NCBI RefSeq assembly: GCF_027942865.1
Contig: NC_134515.1
Location: forward strand, 32,181,449-32,245,448
DNA: 64,000 bases
Direction: 5' to 3'
Source of the DNA: Odontesthes bonariensis
Taxonomy: Eukaryota; Chordata; Actinopteri; Atheriniformes; Atherinopsidae
The translations under genes were made by a program, and so were the position numbers. Positions 54,474-64,000 of this stretch are shown piece after piece. The notes below the pieces were generated by a model. It ran no database searches, was not told where the DNA came from, and saw only the letters and a program-made list of their open reading frames with translations. Position 1 is the first letter of the stretch. Each line of letters opens with the position of its first letter.

Positions 54474-54601
54474 AAAGAAGAGGAGATGTTGCCCTACTGC
54501 TCCTTCACAGAATCATCCCTCCTGGTACTTACAAAGTGGGCAGGAAATATTGGAGACCCAGTCTACTAGAGTCGTCAAAGGCTTTCATTGACGAACAACA
54601 T
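54474..54601 (+). CDS. SAM-domain gene, body exon 6
   Basis: AATGTTCCAG precedes ERRGDVALLLLHRIIPPGTY, followed by KVGRKYWRPSLLESSKAFID and EQH; the donor is CAT|GTGAGT. The LLP...PP..Y.VGRK..RP...E..KAFID block is conserved in the family. The exon is in phase with both neighbours. Confidence 0.75.
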
Positions 54602-54669
54602 GTGAGTTGCACAATGTTTCAGAATAATCAGGATGTTCAGCCCAGTATTTTTCTCAGTACATAATACAG

Positions 54670-55260
54670 GGTTCCCGCGGGGTCTTAAAAAGCCTTAAAA
54701 GCATTGAATTCAAGAATTTGGAAATAATACCTTAAAAACCCTTGAAAAAGGCTTGAATTTTAATGTGTAGGTCTTAAAATCTGTGCGCAGAATATACAGT
54801 ATGTCACAGAAGTGAGTACACCCCTCACATTGTTGCAGATCTGTAAGTATATCTTTCCATGGGATAACATTTAAGAAATGTCCCTTTTACACACTGAATA
54901 GTAACCTGTGTACAACATATATAACCGCTTCAATTTGTTGTTCACACGGGTGTACTCACTTCTGTGACATACTGTACGTTGTCCATATAGAATTTCTCAT
55001 TATTTTCAATACCTTAACCGTCATTATTTTGTATCATCTTAATCGCCATTATTTTGGTAATGTACTCGCGGCGGCCTTCTAAGTAGGACCTAAGTTTGTT
55101 TACGCACAGTCAGACACTACGTGCTGGGAGACGGCAGGCAACACTCCAGACGTCCAGAATAGTGCACTGTAGTTTAATCATTCATAGTGGAATTATGGAA
55201 TAGTTCGTGATGGGACTTGTAATCATGGACCACAAACTGCAAAATGTGGATTCAGTTGTT
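54670..55260. mobile_element. Interspersed repeat with nested Tc1-like MITE
   Basis: GGTTCCCGCGGGGTCTTAAA and repeated CCTTAAAA-type motifs at 54670-54780 are typical of a dispersed fish DNA repeat; its right end was not fixed. It is interrupted by the mariner-type MITE at 54797-54974. Confidence 0.4.
54797..54974. mobile_element. Tc1/mariner MITE (178 bp)
   Basis: The ends CAGTATGTCACAGAAGTGAG and its complement extend over about 27 bases (through TACACCC) and are flanked by TA on both sides. This is the structure of a short Tc1/mariner MITE. Confidence 0.9.
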
Positions 55261-55493
55261 TGGAGTTGGCAAAATTAACTAGCTTAACCCAGGTAAGGCA
55301 GCTGCAGTTCTTCAGTGGTTAGCTAACTTTTCAATGTCTATCTAGTTAACGCTAATCAGCGAACTAATTAGCGAACTATTTAGCCCTCTGTACAGTAGTG
55401 TGGAACGAGGGGCTGGTTATTACAAGGTTGTTAAACAAAACTACATTAAAACATTCACACTTCATATTTCTCTCTCTCTCTCTCTCTCTCCAG

Positions 55494-55799
55494 ATTAGCA
55501 CGAACATACCGGAATACCTCGGTGCACGAACATCCGAGGTGCCCTGTGTCCTGATGCTTACAAGTGGAGAACATGAGTGCTCCCAAGCCTTTGTGATCAT
55601 AAACGGCATGGCAGTTGAGTTCAAATGTCTTACTGAGGCCGTTGATGTGTGTTTTAAAAGTTTCTATGTATTTGATGTGCAGTACCCACAGGCCTGTGGC
55701 CAAGTTTGGGAATTTCTCCAATCCTGTATCTATGAGATTCCTGGGCCTGTGAGGTCCTCTGTGCAGGCGATGCGAGCACAGTTGCGGGCAGAGACCTAG
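55494..55799 (+). CDS. SAM-domain gene, last exon
   Basis: A (TC)n tract and CCAG lead into [20 protein letters not shown], then [40 protein letters not shown] and [14 protein letters not shown], stopping with TAG at 55797. The AVD.CFK.FYVFD..YP..C...WEFLQ..IYEIPG end is the shared C-terminus of this teleost family. It follows exon 6 in phase 0. No function is established from sequence. Confidence 0.8.
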   Translation: MSTNIPEYLGARTSEVPCVLMLTSGEHECSQAFVIINGMAVEFKCLTEAVDVCFKSFYVFDVQYPQACGQVWEFLQSCIYEIPGPVRSSVQAMRAQLRAET

Positions 55800-55844
55800 G
55801 GTTACAGCGAGTTTAGATACTCAGTGCAGTGCTGTCTCTCTCTC

Positions 55845-55854
55845 TTTCATTATC

Positions 55855-55942
<88 letters not shown>

Positions 55943-56046
55943 ATGTACAAGAAAGAGAGAGAGAATGTACAAGAGAGAGCGAGAAAGAGAGACAGCACTG
56001 CACTGAATATCTAACTCACTACCCTACCAGGTCTTTTACCAGGTCT

Positions 56047-56110
<64 letters not shown>

Positions 56111-56165
56111 CACACACACACACACACACACAGTAAAAGACCTGGTTAGGGTAGTGTACATACTT

Positions 56166-56202
<37 letters not shown>

Positions 56203-56244
56203 CACACACAGACGCACGCACATGCACACGCAGAACGTGAGAGA

Positions 56245-56281
<37 letters not shown>

Positions 56282-56337
56282 AGACCTGGTTAGGATAGTG
56301 TACACACTTACTAGTTTACATACTAGTGTACATACTT

Positions 56338-56386
<49 letters not shown>

Positions 56387-56560
56387 TGCATACACAGAAC
56401 CACTGAAAAAAAGTCTGTATTTTGATGATGTTCTCGGCTGCTCAGAGTGCCAAAATATGACTGTGACAGTCAGATAATAGTACAGTGAGCCAGTGCTACC
56501 TTCTGTAGCTCACACACACACACACACATACACGCACGCACACACAGTAAAAAAAAGTAT
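55845..56560. repeat. Compound microsatellite block
   Basis: Long (TG)n, (GA)n, (CA)n and (TC)n runs alternate. A unit GTAAAAGACCTGGTTAGG with TAGTGTAC occurs on + at about 56132 and 56275, and inverted (near ACCAGGTCTTTTAC) at 56022-56050. The block directly follows the last exon of the SAM gene. Open frames here are repeat artefacts. Confidence 0.9.
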
Positions 56561-56565
56561 CTTAA

Positions 56566-58276
56566 AGATGCACTGAAACGAATGTTCATCTATCATTTCT
56601 AAAACCATCAATCCAACTTGAACTAAATTTTCCGGGCATAACTGGTTAAAACGGCCATTTAAAAGTGTGAATTATGTGGCCTTTGGTGCGAAATTGGCCA
56701 CATGACCGTGACGTCATAGGGTTGACTCCCTTATTTGCTAGTATGGCTGGCTGCGATAATAACATACATTTGATGGACCTATATCTCATAAAGGAACCAA
56801 AATTCTGATACAAACATCAGCAGGTCGAAAGAACACACCTCTAACATTATGTGGAAAAACTTTCGTTGAATTTAAGCCACACAAATCGATTTAATATCTA
56901 TACTGTAGAGGCTCTCTGCACCTCCCGTATGGGTAATGGAAATGAAAGAAAGTTACCATTTTCGGCACAGGATCGGCGGGCACAAAACAGCCATCGCTCC
57001 TACTACACGCTGATTATTTTTAAGATGTTATCAATCAAATGACACAATAGTGTATGTTTGCTGTGGTAAACTGGAAAAGATTTGAACATGCCGGTTTCGC
57101 AGATATGGCATTCTGCTGCGCTGTCTTTGACACGTTGAAACCTAACGAAGGGGCACTTTGAAATCCAGCCACTTAAAAAAAACGTATGTGATAATAACAT
57201 GGTTTTAATATAAGCTTAATAAACAATGGCGTGGATTAACGGGTCGGAGATCCTCCAGTGCGCGGCCCCATCTGCGGATCCTCACGGGTCGGCGGCAGGG
57301 AGATGGGCACCCGGCCTCGGCACGACTGACAGCAGCCATCGGTAGGACTGATCCACGGAGCCTCGGATGTCGTAGCCGGCGCAATCACCGGAGAGACCAG
57401 ACAGCAATTCTAGCTGGATATGTGTGTAGACCGAAGAGCAAAGCGAGCAGTCCCCTGCTTCCGAGCAGCAATTCAGGTGCAGCTATCGGCAGGCGGCAGC
57501 ACGCAGTGATACGATCCACCGTGCTCTCAGCCAATAGCAGTGGTCGACACTTGCCTCTCAGAAGCGAACAGTAAGCGAACATTATTATATATAAAAAAAA
57601 CAAGTCCAGTAATGTCCGATCTGGAAATTTCAGACTCACCTGTCTTCGCGCCCGAGCAGTAGTTCGAGCAGGGACAGTCTCCGTCGGCACACCAGGTCCA
57701 GCGATGTCAATAGTTGGAACAGCTTCAGCTAAAAGACGTCTCCTATTCCCAACCATTCCCGCGATCTCCACATTTTTAGTGAAAAGTTGTGATGGAAATG
57801 TACGGAGCACAACACGGATGTTGAGGACACTTCAAAATCACGACGATGCCTCCGTACAAACTGTACCCACCGTGCTCTCGTCTTTGCCTTCTCCTTGTCA
57901 GCCTCAGTTCCAGTAGTTTTTGGTTTGGGAAACATGTGCAGAGAGATCCCTTCAGTGAAGCTGTTATTTTTGCAACTAACACCATTTGTTCCTCCAGCAA
58001 CACAATATTTTCTGCCGTGCTGTGATGTCTTAGCCATAGATGCCGCCATTACAGTTAGACTACGAGAACTTCTGTGTCAACCCTATGACGTCACGCATTA
58101 AAAAAAGAATTCGCACAAAAAGACAAAATGTGGCTCCTTTTGAGCCCGTTTTAACATGACTTCCCGGATAAATTATTATCCAGACAATATCTCATTTTAA
58201 TCGCAAGGCTTGGAACCTTTAGAATCAGCAGCAAAAACTGTGAAATTCCAACAATTAAAATTCGTTTCATAAGCAC
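56566..58276 (-). mobile_element. Kolobok-like THAP transposon (1711 bp)
   Basis: The ends share GCACTGAAACGAAT and (inverted right end) GTGCTTATGAAACGAAT, with TTAA on both sides (56562-56565 and 58277-58280). The interior encodes a THAP zinc finger on the minus strand. THAP-bearing transposases with TTAA targets are characteristic of Kolobok. P elements also carry THAP but make 8-bp duplications. The catalytic part was not recognised. Confidence 0.65.
57729..58049 (-). CDS. THAP zinc-finger N-terminus of transposase
   Basis: The 106-residue frame has CVAGGTNGVSCKNNS, then HMFPK near 38-42, RWVQFVRRHRRDF near 60-72 and LCSVHF near 80-85. This is a C2CH THAP domain: C.....C, the conserved FPK and W, then C..HF. 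In other copies a second Cys normally stands at the start of GTNGV, so one ligand may be mutated. THAP domains bind transposon ends. The frame stops soon after, at the exon end or a break. Confidence 0.7.
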   Translation of the reverse strand: MAASMAKTSQHGRKYCVAGGTNGVSCKNNSFTEGISLHMFPKPKTTGTEADKEKAKTRARWVQFVRRHRRDFEVSSTSVLCSVHFHHNFSLKMWRSREWLGIGDVF

Positions 58277-58712
58277 TTAAAGAGTCCCTCAGTGCAGTCC
58301 AGTTACCTTGTTCATGTTGTTGTTGTTGTGCATGCATGTAAGCATTGATATATGCATTGTGTATTCATTTTTTTGATGAAATTCAGATTCGGGGGTTGGG
58401 GGGATTAATGCAGTCCAATCACCAATGACAATCTCTGTGTATCCTTGTTGTTAATGTTGTTGTGCATGCATGTAAGCATTGATATATGCATTTTTTATTC
58501 ATTTTTTGATGAAATTGTACAATATTACAAGATTTTACAATAAACAGCTCTGTCTCAATCTGGTGTTTCTGATTTATACATTAGCTCTATGTATATATAC
58601 ATGTAGTCATGTATACAGATATAACATGATAACTATAAAGAATCCTATAATACAGAGTAATAAACCATAATTTAACCTACAGAAATGAAATGTGCTTACA
58701 ACCCATATCTGG

Positions 58713-58928
58713 GGTAGCATTAACCCAGCAGTGAGTAACCGTCTACCCAAAGTTGGGTTCGAAACACAACCCAATTTATTGGGTCAAATTGATAGCCCTG
58801 CCGAATGAGTTAAGGTAGCCCAAGTTTGGGTCGGTCCACTTTTCACTCAGCACAGGGGTTATAATTGGGTTACTTTTCAACCCAGCAGTTGAGTCTAGCA
58901 GCAGGCCCTCTGTATATTATTTTCAGTG
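58713..58928. repeat. Right subterminal AACCC/GGGTT repeats of CACTA-like element
   Basis: AACCCAGCAG, TTGGGTTCG, CAACCCAATTTATTGGGT, ATTGGGTTAC and CAACCCAGCAG recur in both directions before TTTTCAGTG. A smaller set (GGGTTAT, TTTGGGTA, GCTGGGTTA, ATGGGTTG, TTGGGTTGG) lies at 32470-32590. Such clusters bind TnpA-type proteins in CACTA elements. Confidence 0.55.
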
Positions 58929-59396
58929 GGAGATGTCAACATGAATACAGATTATGACTGATTCTTTTGCCCCACAGGAATAAATACCTGATGTGTTTTA
59001 GATGAGGCCCACATCTTCTGAGCATTCTGAATGGTATTTTTCAGACTGAAGAATTGGGGGGATATTACCTTTCAAGGCTAGTTACATGCAAATTTCAAGA
59101 TTTAGTCATTCACTAACTGTTACCAATAGAACATACAAAGGACTTTAAAATGTTAATTTAATCCGCTATAAGTTTACACCATTACATACCATAAATTGTG
59201 CTCTCTCGTTAGTTTTGGCGACTTTGTATCGAGTTAGTATGCTAACCAGCTAGCGCTTCCGAGGACTCGTATCTTAGATCACTTATTTCTTACCTTAGGT
59301 TGGATAGTAACTAAAAAGTAATAGCTAGCAAGGTTTCAATCGAAGATAAGGAGGAAAAGCTACTACTGCCCACTGATCATGCCTCCATCATGCTAG
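58929..59396. other. Intron of gene 2 between elements
   Basis: Nothing recognised; AT-rich. Confidence 0.4.
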
Positions 59397-59617
59397 TGTA
59401 ACAGACTGTTTTGTGTTTGTGTAAAAAGGAGGTGTGTGTCCCTCTGGGTTTCTGTAGGGGGATGTTATCATTGTGTTGAGGCACGTGTCTCTCTCTCGGT
59501 GTGGAGGAATAAAGAGTGAAGCAGAGTTGCATTGCTGGACACGCTCTCTCGTCTCCTGTCCCGTTCATTGTGTCTTATAACTATACGATACAGGCGAAAC
59601 CTGAACGCTCGGCTACA
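59397..59617 (+). repeat. Solo LTR (221 bp)
   Basis: The segment begins TGTAACAGAC and ends GGCTACA, a TG...CA structure, flanked by a perfect 4-bp duplication CTAG (59393-59396 and 59618-59621). AATAAA near 59508 is a plausible polyadenylation signal, so the orientation is +. No internal coding region flanks it, which fits recombination between two LTRs of one element. Its sequence is unrelated to the Gypsy LTRs at 33471 and 38054. Confidence 0.75.
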
Positions 59618-60065
59618 CTAGATATGTAGTCAAGAAACAAAACAGTGAACACTACCATACTTAAAGCACATGACAAACATCCAGGTGGATGCAGAAACTT
59701 GAGGCCGATCAGGAAAGTATAACAGAGGATAAATCCCTGAGCACAAAAAGCTTCCAACAAGAACCTGCATTGAGCATGTGACTTGGAGGTGTATGTAAAA
59801 TATCATACAAGGGCAACTGACAATCTGGCAGCAAATGAGGAGCAGACCAGGATTTTTTAAACAGAAGGGGATAATGAGCCACAGGTGGAGTGAATCAGTA
59901 ATTTGAGCACCGCTGAGAGCCATACCAACATAGAAGCAAACAGCAGTGAAAAGGGAAGGAGACAGAAGGGTGAAGGGAGGAAAACTGCGGACTAACACCA
60001 ACACAATCTCTGACCAATCAGCGGTCTGCTGTTTTGAATGATTAATGACACATCAAGCTTGCCTG

Positions 60066-60262
60066 CAGAGTTGTGAGGTGGTTAAAATTGTTGCCTCACA
60101 GCATAAAGATTCCTGGTTCAAATCACCACTTGAGCCTTTCTGTGTGGAGTTCACGTCCTCGGGACCCACTGCCCTGCATATTTTCGATGTTTCCCTCCTC
60201 TAGCACACCTGATTCAAATGATCAACTCGTCATCAAGCTCTGCAGTGGCCTGATCAGGAGCC
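60066..60262 (+). mobile_element. Degenerate SINE-like repeat
   Basis: GTTGCCTCACAGC, CCTGGTTCAAATCACC and CTGTGTGGAGTTCACG follow the order of a common vertebrate interspersed repeat with a tRNA-like B box (GGTTCAAATC). It is followed by TAGCACACCTGATTCAAATG, part of another fish repeat. Strongly decayed. Confidence 0.4.
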
Positions 60263-60880
60263 ATTCATTATATTCAAAATATTAATTCAACTAAATAAAA
60301 ATCATTCGGAACAATTTTAATGCTTTATATATAAAAAATGTTATTTTGTTAAAATCAGCTATCACTGAAATAAAAGTGATAGCTGAAATAACAGAAGAGA
60401 AGACTTGTGGTGTGTGCACCAGATTGCGTGACTGTTCTCAATCCAATCAGAGAAGTTTACATGTTCTAGATATCAGAATATTAAATAGATTAACAACCAT
60501 GTAGCATCATATATGTATTTTTTCAAATCCAATGCCACCACCTTTAAGTAAAACTAAATGGTGGGAGTCCACCTGAAACGTTGACTATGCTATTACAAAT
60601 AGTTTTATTATAGGAAATACTATATAACTTATGTATGTCACGTACACTCTACAGAGCCAGTCAACCTGTCAACTATCATGTTTTTCTTTTTTCACAAATA
60701 TGGGAATGATAGTAAAAAATACCATAAAAATGCATGGTTTTATGTAAAATAGCGTCACAAATTTCCGCCGTCCTCCTGGCTGGCTGTTTGGAGGCCCAGT
60801 AAAAATGCTTTTCATGAGGCCCAAAATCCCTAGCGGCGCCCCGAAGTGGATAGCTTTATGTTTAACATCCGTGATTTCAG

Positions 60881-61040
60881 CCACAAGATAGTTCCCCTTG
60901 AATGCACAGTGACCCAGCTATATGAGCAGACAAAGTTAAGAATGCTGCGCATTTCCCTATTCTCCCAAGAAAAGGGCAAAGAGGATTTGAAGAAGAACAC
61001 ATCTTCAGATTTTGGGCCCACTGAGGACGGAGCAGTAAAG
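60881..61040 (+). CDS. Unrecognised basic protein, exon 4
   Basis: CGTGATTTCAG precedes it and GTAAAG|GTCATT follows. The two bases left by the exon at 31890 are completed here to a Ser codon. It then reads HKIVPLECTVTQLYEQTKLR and MLRISLFSQEKGKEDLKK with a Ser/acidic end. The in-phase junction across 29 kb supports that these exons belong together. Confidence 0.6.
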
Positions 61041-61430
61041 GTCATTTCTGACACATAACTGTTACCAATGCATATCATTGTATGTTATCTTAACACAAAT
61101 CATGACTATGAACATTACTGTATTGATTCATTCATAGATTATTGCATTGCCTTGACAGAAAGTTACCTTTTCACTGTCCACAAAAGATGCTGGCATGTGT
61201 TGTTTTTTATTAGTCCTTGTCTTCCTAAAAAGTAAATTTTCATTGCTTACTGAATGTTGAGATTTCCTTTGAGAGCTGTCTTAATATTTAATGTTTTTTG
61301 TAATGCAAAACTTATAACATATTCAAGAGGTTAAAAATTAAAAAAAATTCATATAAACCTGTTTGGACATTTAGAACAACTTTACGGTTGCCATAAGCCT
61401 ATGAATAACTATTATACGTATCTTTTATAG

Positions 61431-61592
61431 ACCAGGAGGATGCAGAGACAGTCTACAAGGTCGCAAACTAGGAAATATCTCAAGAAGACGAGAAGTGATC
61501 ATCAGTTGGATCATCCAGAAAAATCATCAGATTCTGATATATCACCCGGTGTCTCAACGCCAGAAAAGCATGGAATTATAAGCTCTAATTAA
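61431..61592 (+). CDS. Unrecognised basic protein, last exon
   Basis: ATCTTTTATAG precedes TRRMQRQSTRSQTRKYLKKT, then a Ser/Asp-rich tail with SDSDISPGVSTPEKHG, and TAA at 61590. The Arg/Lys-rich start and SP/TP sites match the character of exon 2. No domain is recognised, and no AATAAA is seen within about 100 bases. Confidence 0.6.
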   Translation, partial: TRRMQRQSTRSQTRKYLKKTRSDHQLDHPEKSSDSDISPGVSTPEKHGIISSN

Positions 61593-62364
61593 TACAAGTG
61601 AATACAATTTTAACAACTCAGTCTGTGATAAATACTGTACATGTCATTTGTGTCTCCATAAAGTACAGTCACAAACTAGATCCACAAACTTTGCAAATAC
61701 AAGCCAGTGCTATGTAATCTTCATTCCTATATGGTAAATAATATGCATGTTTCACTCTTTAATTTAACAAAAAACAGCATGGGACTAGTCCCTGAAGATT
61801 CAGAAATCCTTTGTGGCTCTTTTTATTTTAACATTTGCACTGTTTAGTCTGTTTGAATTTAATTTGAATTAATTTGCCCTATTATGAACACAATAACCAA
61901 ACTTGGTTGTAGATCAAATGACCCGAACAGAGATCTTTTGGAGAAGGTGGTCCTCAGTACAGTTCCTTGTGCAGTTTGTTTGTGGCTGAAAACTTTGATC
62001 TAACTCATCTAGTAGAAGTAAACAGCTGTTTAAGCCAAGCACCCTCTGAACAACTTTCCTAATTTAGGTCAGCGTGTTGTATTGTCAGATTCATTGTAAA
62101 AACACATTTACTGGTTTGGACGAGAGCAAACAAACTATATATGTGAAAACGACAAGGTTTAGATTGCAGTAAAAGGCACATATTTTAAAAACTGATTCGC
62201 AACAGCAGTTTGTGGAGAACTGTTTTTTTTTTTTTTTTTTTTCCCAGACAACATACATAGGTAATAGTCTTCTGAGTTTAAACTGCAGCTAAGTTTATGG
62301 TAGTCGGAAAAATAGTTTGAGCTGAAGGCTACATTTACTAAATATGCATGTATGAAAATACATG
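61593..62364. other. 3' flank of gene 2
   Basis: AT-rich with a T-run at 62222-62242; no exon or clear polyadenylation signal is assigned. Confidence 0.4.
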
Positions 62365-62725
62365 AGCTGTCACCTTATCGTGGTGGGGGGGTTTGCGTGC
62401 CCTAATGAGTCTGGGAGCTATGTTGTCTGGGGCTTTAAGCCCCTGGTAGGGTCACCCATGGCAAACAGATCCTAGATGAGGGACCAGACAAAGAACAGCT
62501 CATAAAACCCCGATGATGATGAATATTTTTGGACACCGTGAACCCTTGCCCGGACGTGGGTTACCGGGGCCTCCTCCTTAAACCAGGCCCAGGGATAGGG
62601 CCTGCCGGCGAGCGCCTGGTGGCCGGGTCTGTGCCCGTGGGGCTCGGTCGGGCACAGCCCGAAGAAACTACACGGGTCCCCCTTCTGACGGGCTCACCAC
62701 CCGTGGGAGGGGCCATGGGGGTCGG

Positions 62726-63970
62726 GTGCAGTGTGAGCTGGGCGGCAGCCGAAGGCAGAGACCTTGGCAGTCTGATCCTCGGCTACTGAAGCTGGCTCTT
62801 GGGACGTGGAACGTCACCTCTCTGCTGGGGAAGGAGCCTGAGCTGGTGCGTGAGGCTGAGCGGTTCAGGCTAGATATAGTCGGACTCACCTCGACACATG
62901 GCTTGGGCTCCGGAACCAGCCTCCTCGAGAGGGGTTGGACTCTCTTCCACTCTGGAGTTGCCCGAGGTGAGAGGCGTAGAGCAGGTGTGGGCATACTTAT
63001 TGCCCCCCGGCTGTGCGCCTGTACATTGGGGTAAACCCCAATGTACAGGCGCAGTTCAGAGTACCCATCCTTTTTGGAGTCCCTGGAGGAGGCACTGGAG
63101 AGTGCCCCCCTGGGAGACACCCTCGTCCTGCTGGGGGACTTCAATGCTCACGTGGGCAATGACAGTGAGAACTGGAGGGGCGTGATTGGGAGGAACGGCC
63201 CCCCTGATCTGAATCAGAGTGGTGTTCTGTTATTGGACTTCTGTGCTCGTCACGGACTGTCCATAACGAACACCATGTTCAGGCATAAGGGTGTCCATAT
63301 GTGCACTTGGCACCAGGACACCCTAGGCCGCAGCTCAATGATCGACTTTGTGGTCGTATCGTCGGACTTGCGGCCGTATGTCCTGGACACTCGGGTGAAG
63401 AGAGGGGCGGAGCTGTCAACTGATCACCACCTGGTGGTGAGTTGGCTCCGCTGGTGGGGGAGGAAGCCGGTCAGACCTGGCAGGCCCAAACGTATTGTGA
63501 TGGTCTGTTGGGAACGGCTGGCGGAATCCCCTGTAAGGAGGAGTTTCAACTCCCACCTCCGGCAGAGCTTCAACCATGTCACGGGGGAGGTGGGGGATAT
63601 TGAGCCCGAATGGGCCATGTTCCGTGCCTCCATTGTTGAGGCGGCCGACCGGAACTGTGGCCGTAAGGTGGTCGATGCCTGTCGTGGCGGCAACCCTCGA
63701 ACCCGCTGGTGGACGCCAGTGGTGAGGGAAGCCGTCAAGCTGAAGAAGGAGTCCTATCGGGCCTTTTTGGCCAGTGGGACTCTGGAAGCAGCTGATGGGT
63801 ACCGACAGGCCAAGCGGAACGCGGAACGCGGCCTCGGCGGTTGCTGAGGCAAAAACTCGGGCTTGGGAGGAGTTCGGGGAGGCCATGGAGAATGACTTCC
63901 AGACGGCCTCAAGGAGTTTCTGGTCCAGCATCCGGCGCCTCAGGGGGGGGAAGCGGTGCACCGTCAACAC
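62726..63970 (+). pseudogene. LINE ORF: AP endonuclease and linker, frameshifted
   Basis: The first frame (62783-63034) reads LGTWNVTSLLGKEPELVREA and RAGVGILIAP, the start of an apurinic endonuclease. After a break at the hairpin near 63034 it continues as [18 protein letters not shown], then [20 protein letters not shown] and a catalytic TDHHLVV near residue 125-131 of the second frame (63041-63847). A linker with [20 protein letters not shown] follows. The middle of the endonuclease is deleted at 63034-63053. A tandem 7-base repeat GCGGAAC at 63814-63827 shifts the frame, which then continues as [19 protein letters not shown]. Confidence 0.8.
63014..63053. repeat. Perfect hairpin, 19-bp arms, in LINE
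   Basis: TGCGCCTGTACATTGGGGT, a two-base loop and its exact complement. It sits exactly where the endonuclease frame loses a block. Confidence 0.95.
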
Positions 63971-64000
63971 CGTGTATGGTGAGGGCGGGGCTCTGCTGAC

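Larger units (their letters stand above)
32458..58928 (+). mobile_element. Proposed giant CACTA (En/Spm)-like transposon, 26.5 kb
   Basis: The left end reads CACTCTTAAAACTGCAGG and the right end, inverted, CACTGAAAATAATATACAG. Both are followed by clusters of GGGTT / AACCC motifs, including GCTGGGTT some 50 bases in from each end (32470-32590 and 58713-58880). The block holds a SAM-domain gene and, within one of its introns, a zinc-finger plus Tnp2-like transposase gene. A donor GTGGAG|GTAAGT at 32666 could end a 5' non-coding exon. Short CACT ends, subterminal repeats and a Tnp2-like gene are CACTA hallmarks. A 3-bp target duplication was not found (TTA against GGA). Alternatively the two genes belong to a dispersed fish gene family and the AACCC repeats are unrelated. 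Confidence 0.45.
62365..64000 (+). mobile_element. RTE/Rex3-like LINE, 5' part, runs off window
   Basis: The 5' leader begins GAGCTGTCACCTTATCGTGG and GGTTTGCGTGCC with CTGGGGCTTTAAGCCCCTGG, typical of an abundant fish APE-type LINE. The endonuclease and linker follow. Reverse transcriptase would lie past 64000. Clade is judged by overall look and is not certain. Confidence 0.75.

Noticed and set aside
55813..56395. Several ORFs of Cys-Val, Thr-His and Glu-Arg repeats on both strands
   Set aside because: They are translations of (TG)n, (CA)n and (GA)n microsatellites.
32455..58931. A target-site duplication for the proposed CACTA-like element
   Set aside because: The flanking triplets TTA and GGA do not match, so no duplication is claimed; this lowers confidence in the exact borders.
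1..64000. CRISPR arrays, bacterial operons or tRNA genes
   Set aside because: No regularly spaced repeats, no bacterial-type gene packing, and no complete tRNA fold was seen; the repeats present are microsatellites and transposons.

Overview
This window looks like intron-rich, repeat-laden DNA from a teleost fish. Short exons with GT/AG borders lie far apart. Most of the rest is mobile DNA of kinds typical of ray-finned fish: hAT, Harbinger, piggyBac, Kolobok and Tc1 elements, L2/Rex- and RTE-type LINEs, a Gypsy element and an endogenous retrovirus. There are also long (TG)n, (GA)n and (GCC)n runs. No tRNA gene, CRISPR array or bacterial operon was seen, and the one rRNA stretch is a pseudogene. 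All calls are from reading the sequence; no database search was run.

Host genes, all on +. (1) Five exons between 2.2 and 15.2 kb encode the C-terminal half of a formin FH2 domain, including a 33-nt microexon; the gene's start lies outside the window and its last exon was not found. (2) Five exons at 18.3, 31.1, 31.8, 60.9 and 61.4 kb join in phase into a 178-residue basic protein I do not recognise. They could instead be the tail of the formin gene. Its introns hold nearly all the mobile DNA, including one of about 29 kb.

Layout. 0-18 kb: formin introns with an 869-bp hAT MITE, a hAT holding a LINE piece, a TTAA MITE and a large fold-back element with a hAT in one arm. 18-31 kb: a hAT inserted in another hAT's BED-finger exon, an L2-type LINE, a hAT that captured 18S rRNA, Harbinger pieces, a broken retrovirus pol, and two LINE 3' ends pointing away from each other. 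32.4-58.9 kb: a proposed giant CACTA (En/Spm)-like transposon. 59-64 kb: a solo LTR, the last exons of host gene 2, and the 5' part of an RTE-like LINE running off the end.

The CACTA-like block is the most interesting part. It holds a SAM-domain gene of at least eight coding exons (40.5-55.8 kb) that is open in phase from the SAM exon to its stop. A separate decayed gene with zinc fingers and a Tnp2-like transposase body lies inside one of its introns on the same strand. That layout recalls maize En/Spm, where tnpD lies in an intron of tnpA. The block was later invaded by a young Gypsy element, a Harbinger, an L2-type LINE, TTAA MITEs, a Kolobok and a piggyBac. The piggyBac landed exactly in a TTAA inside a SAM-gene coding exon.
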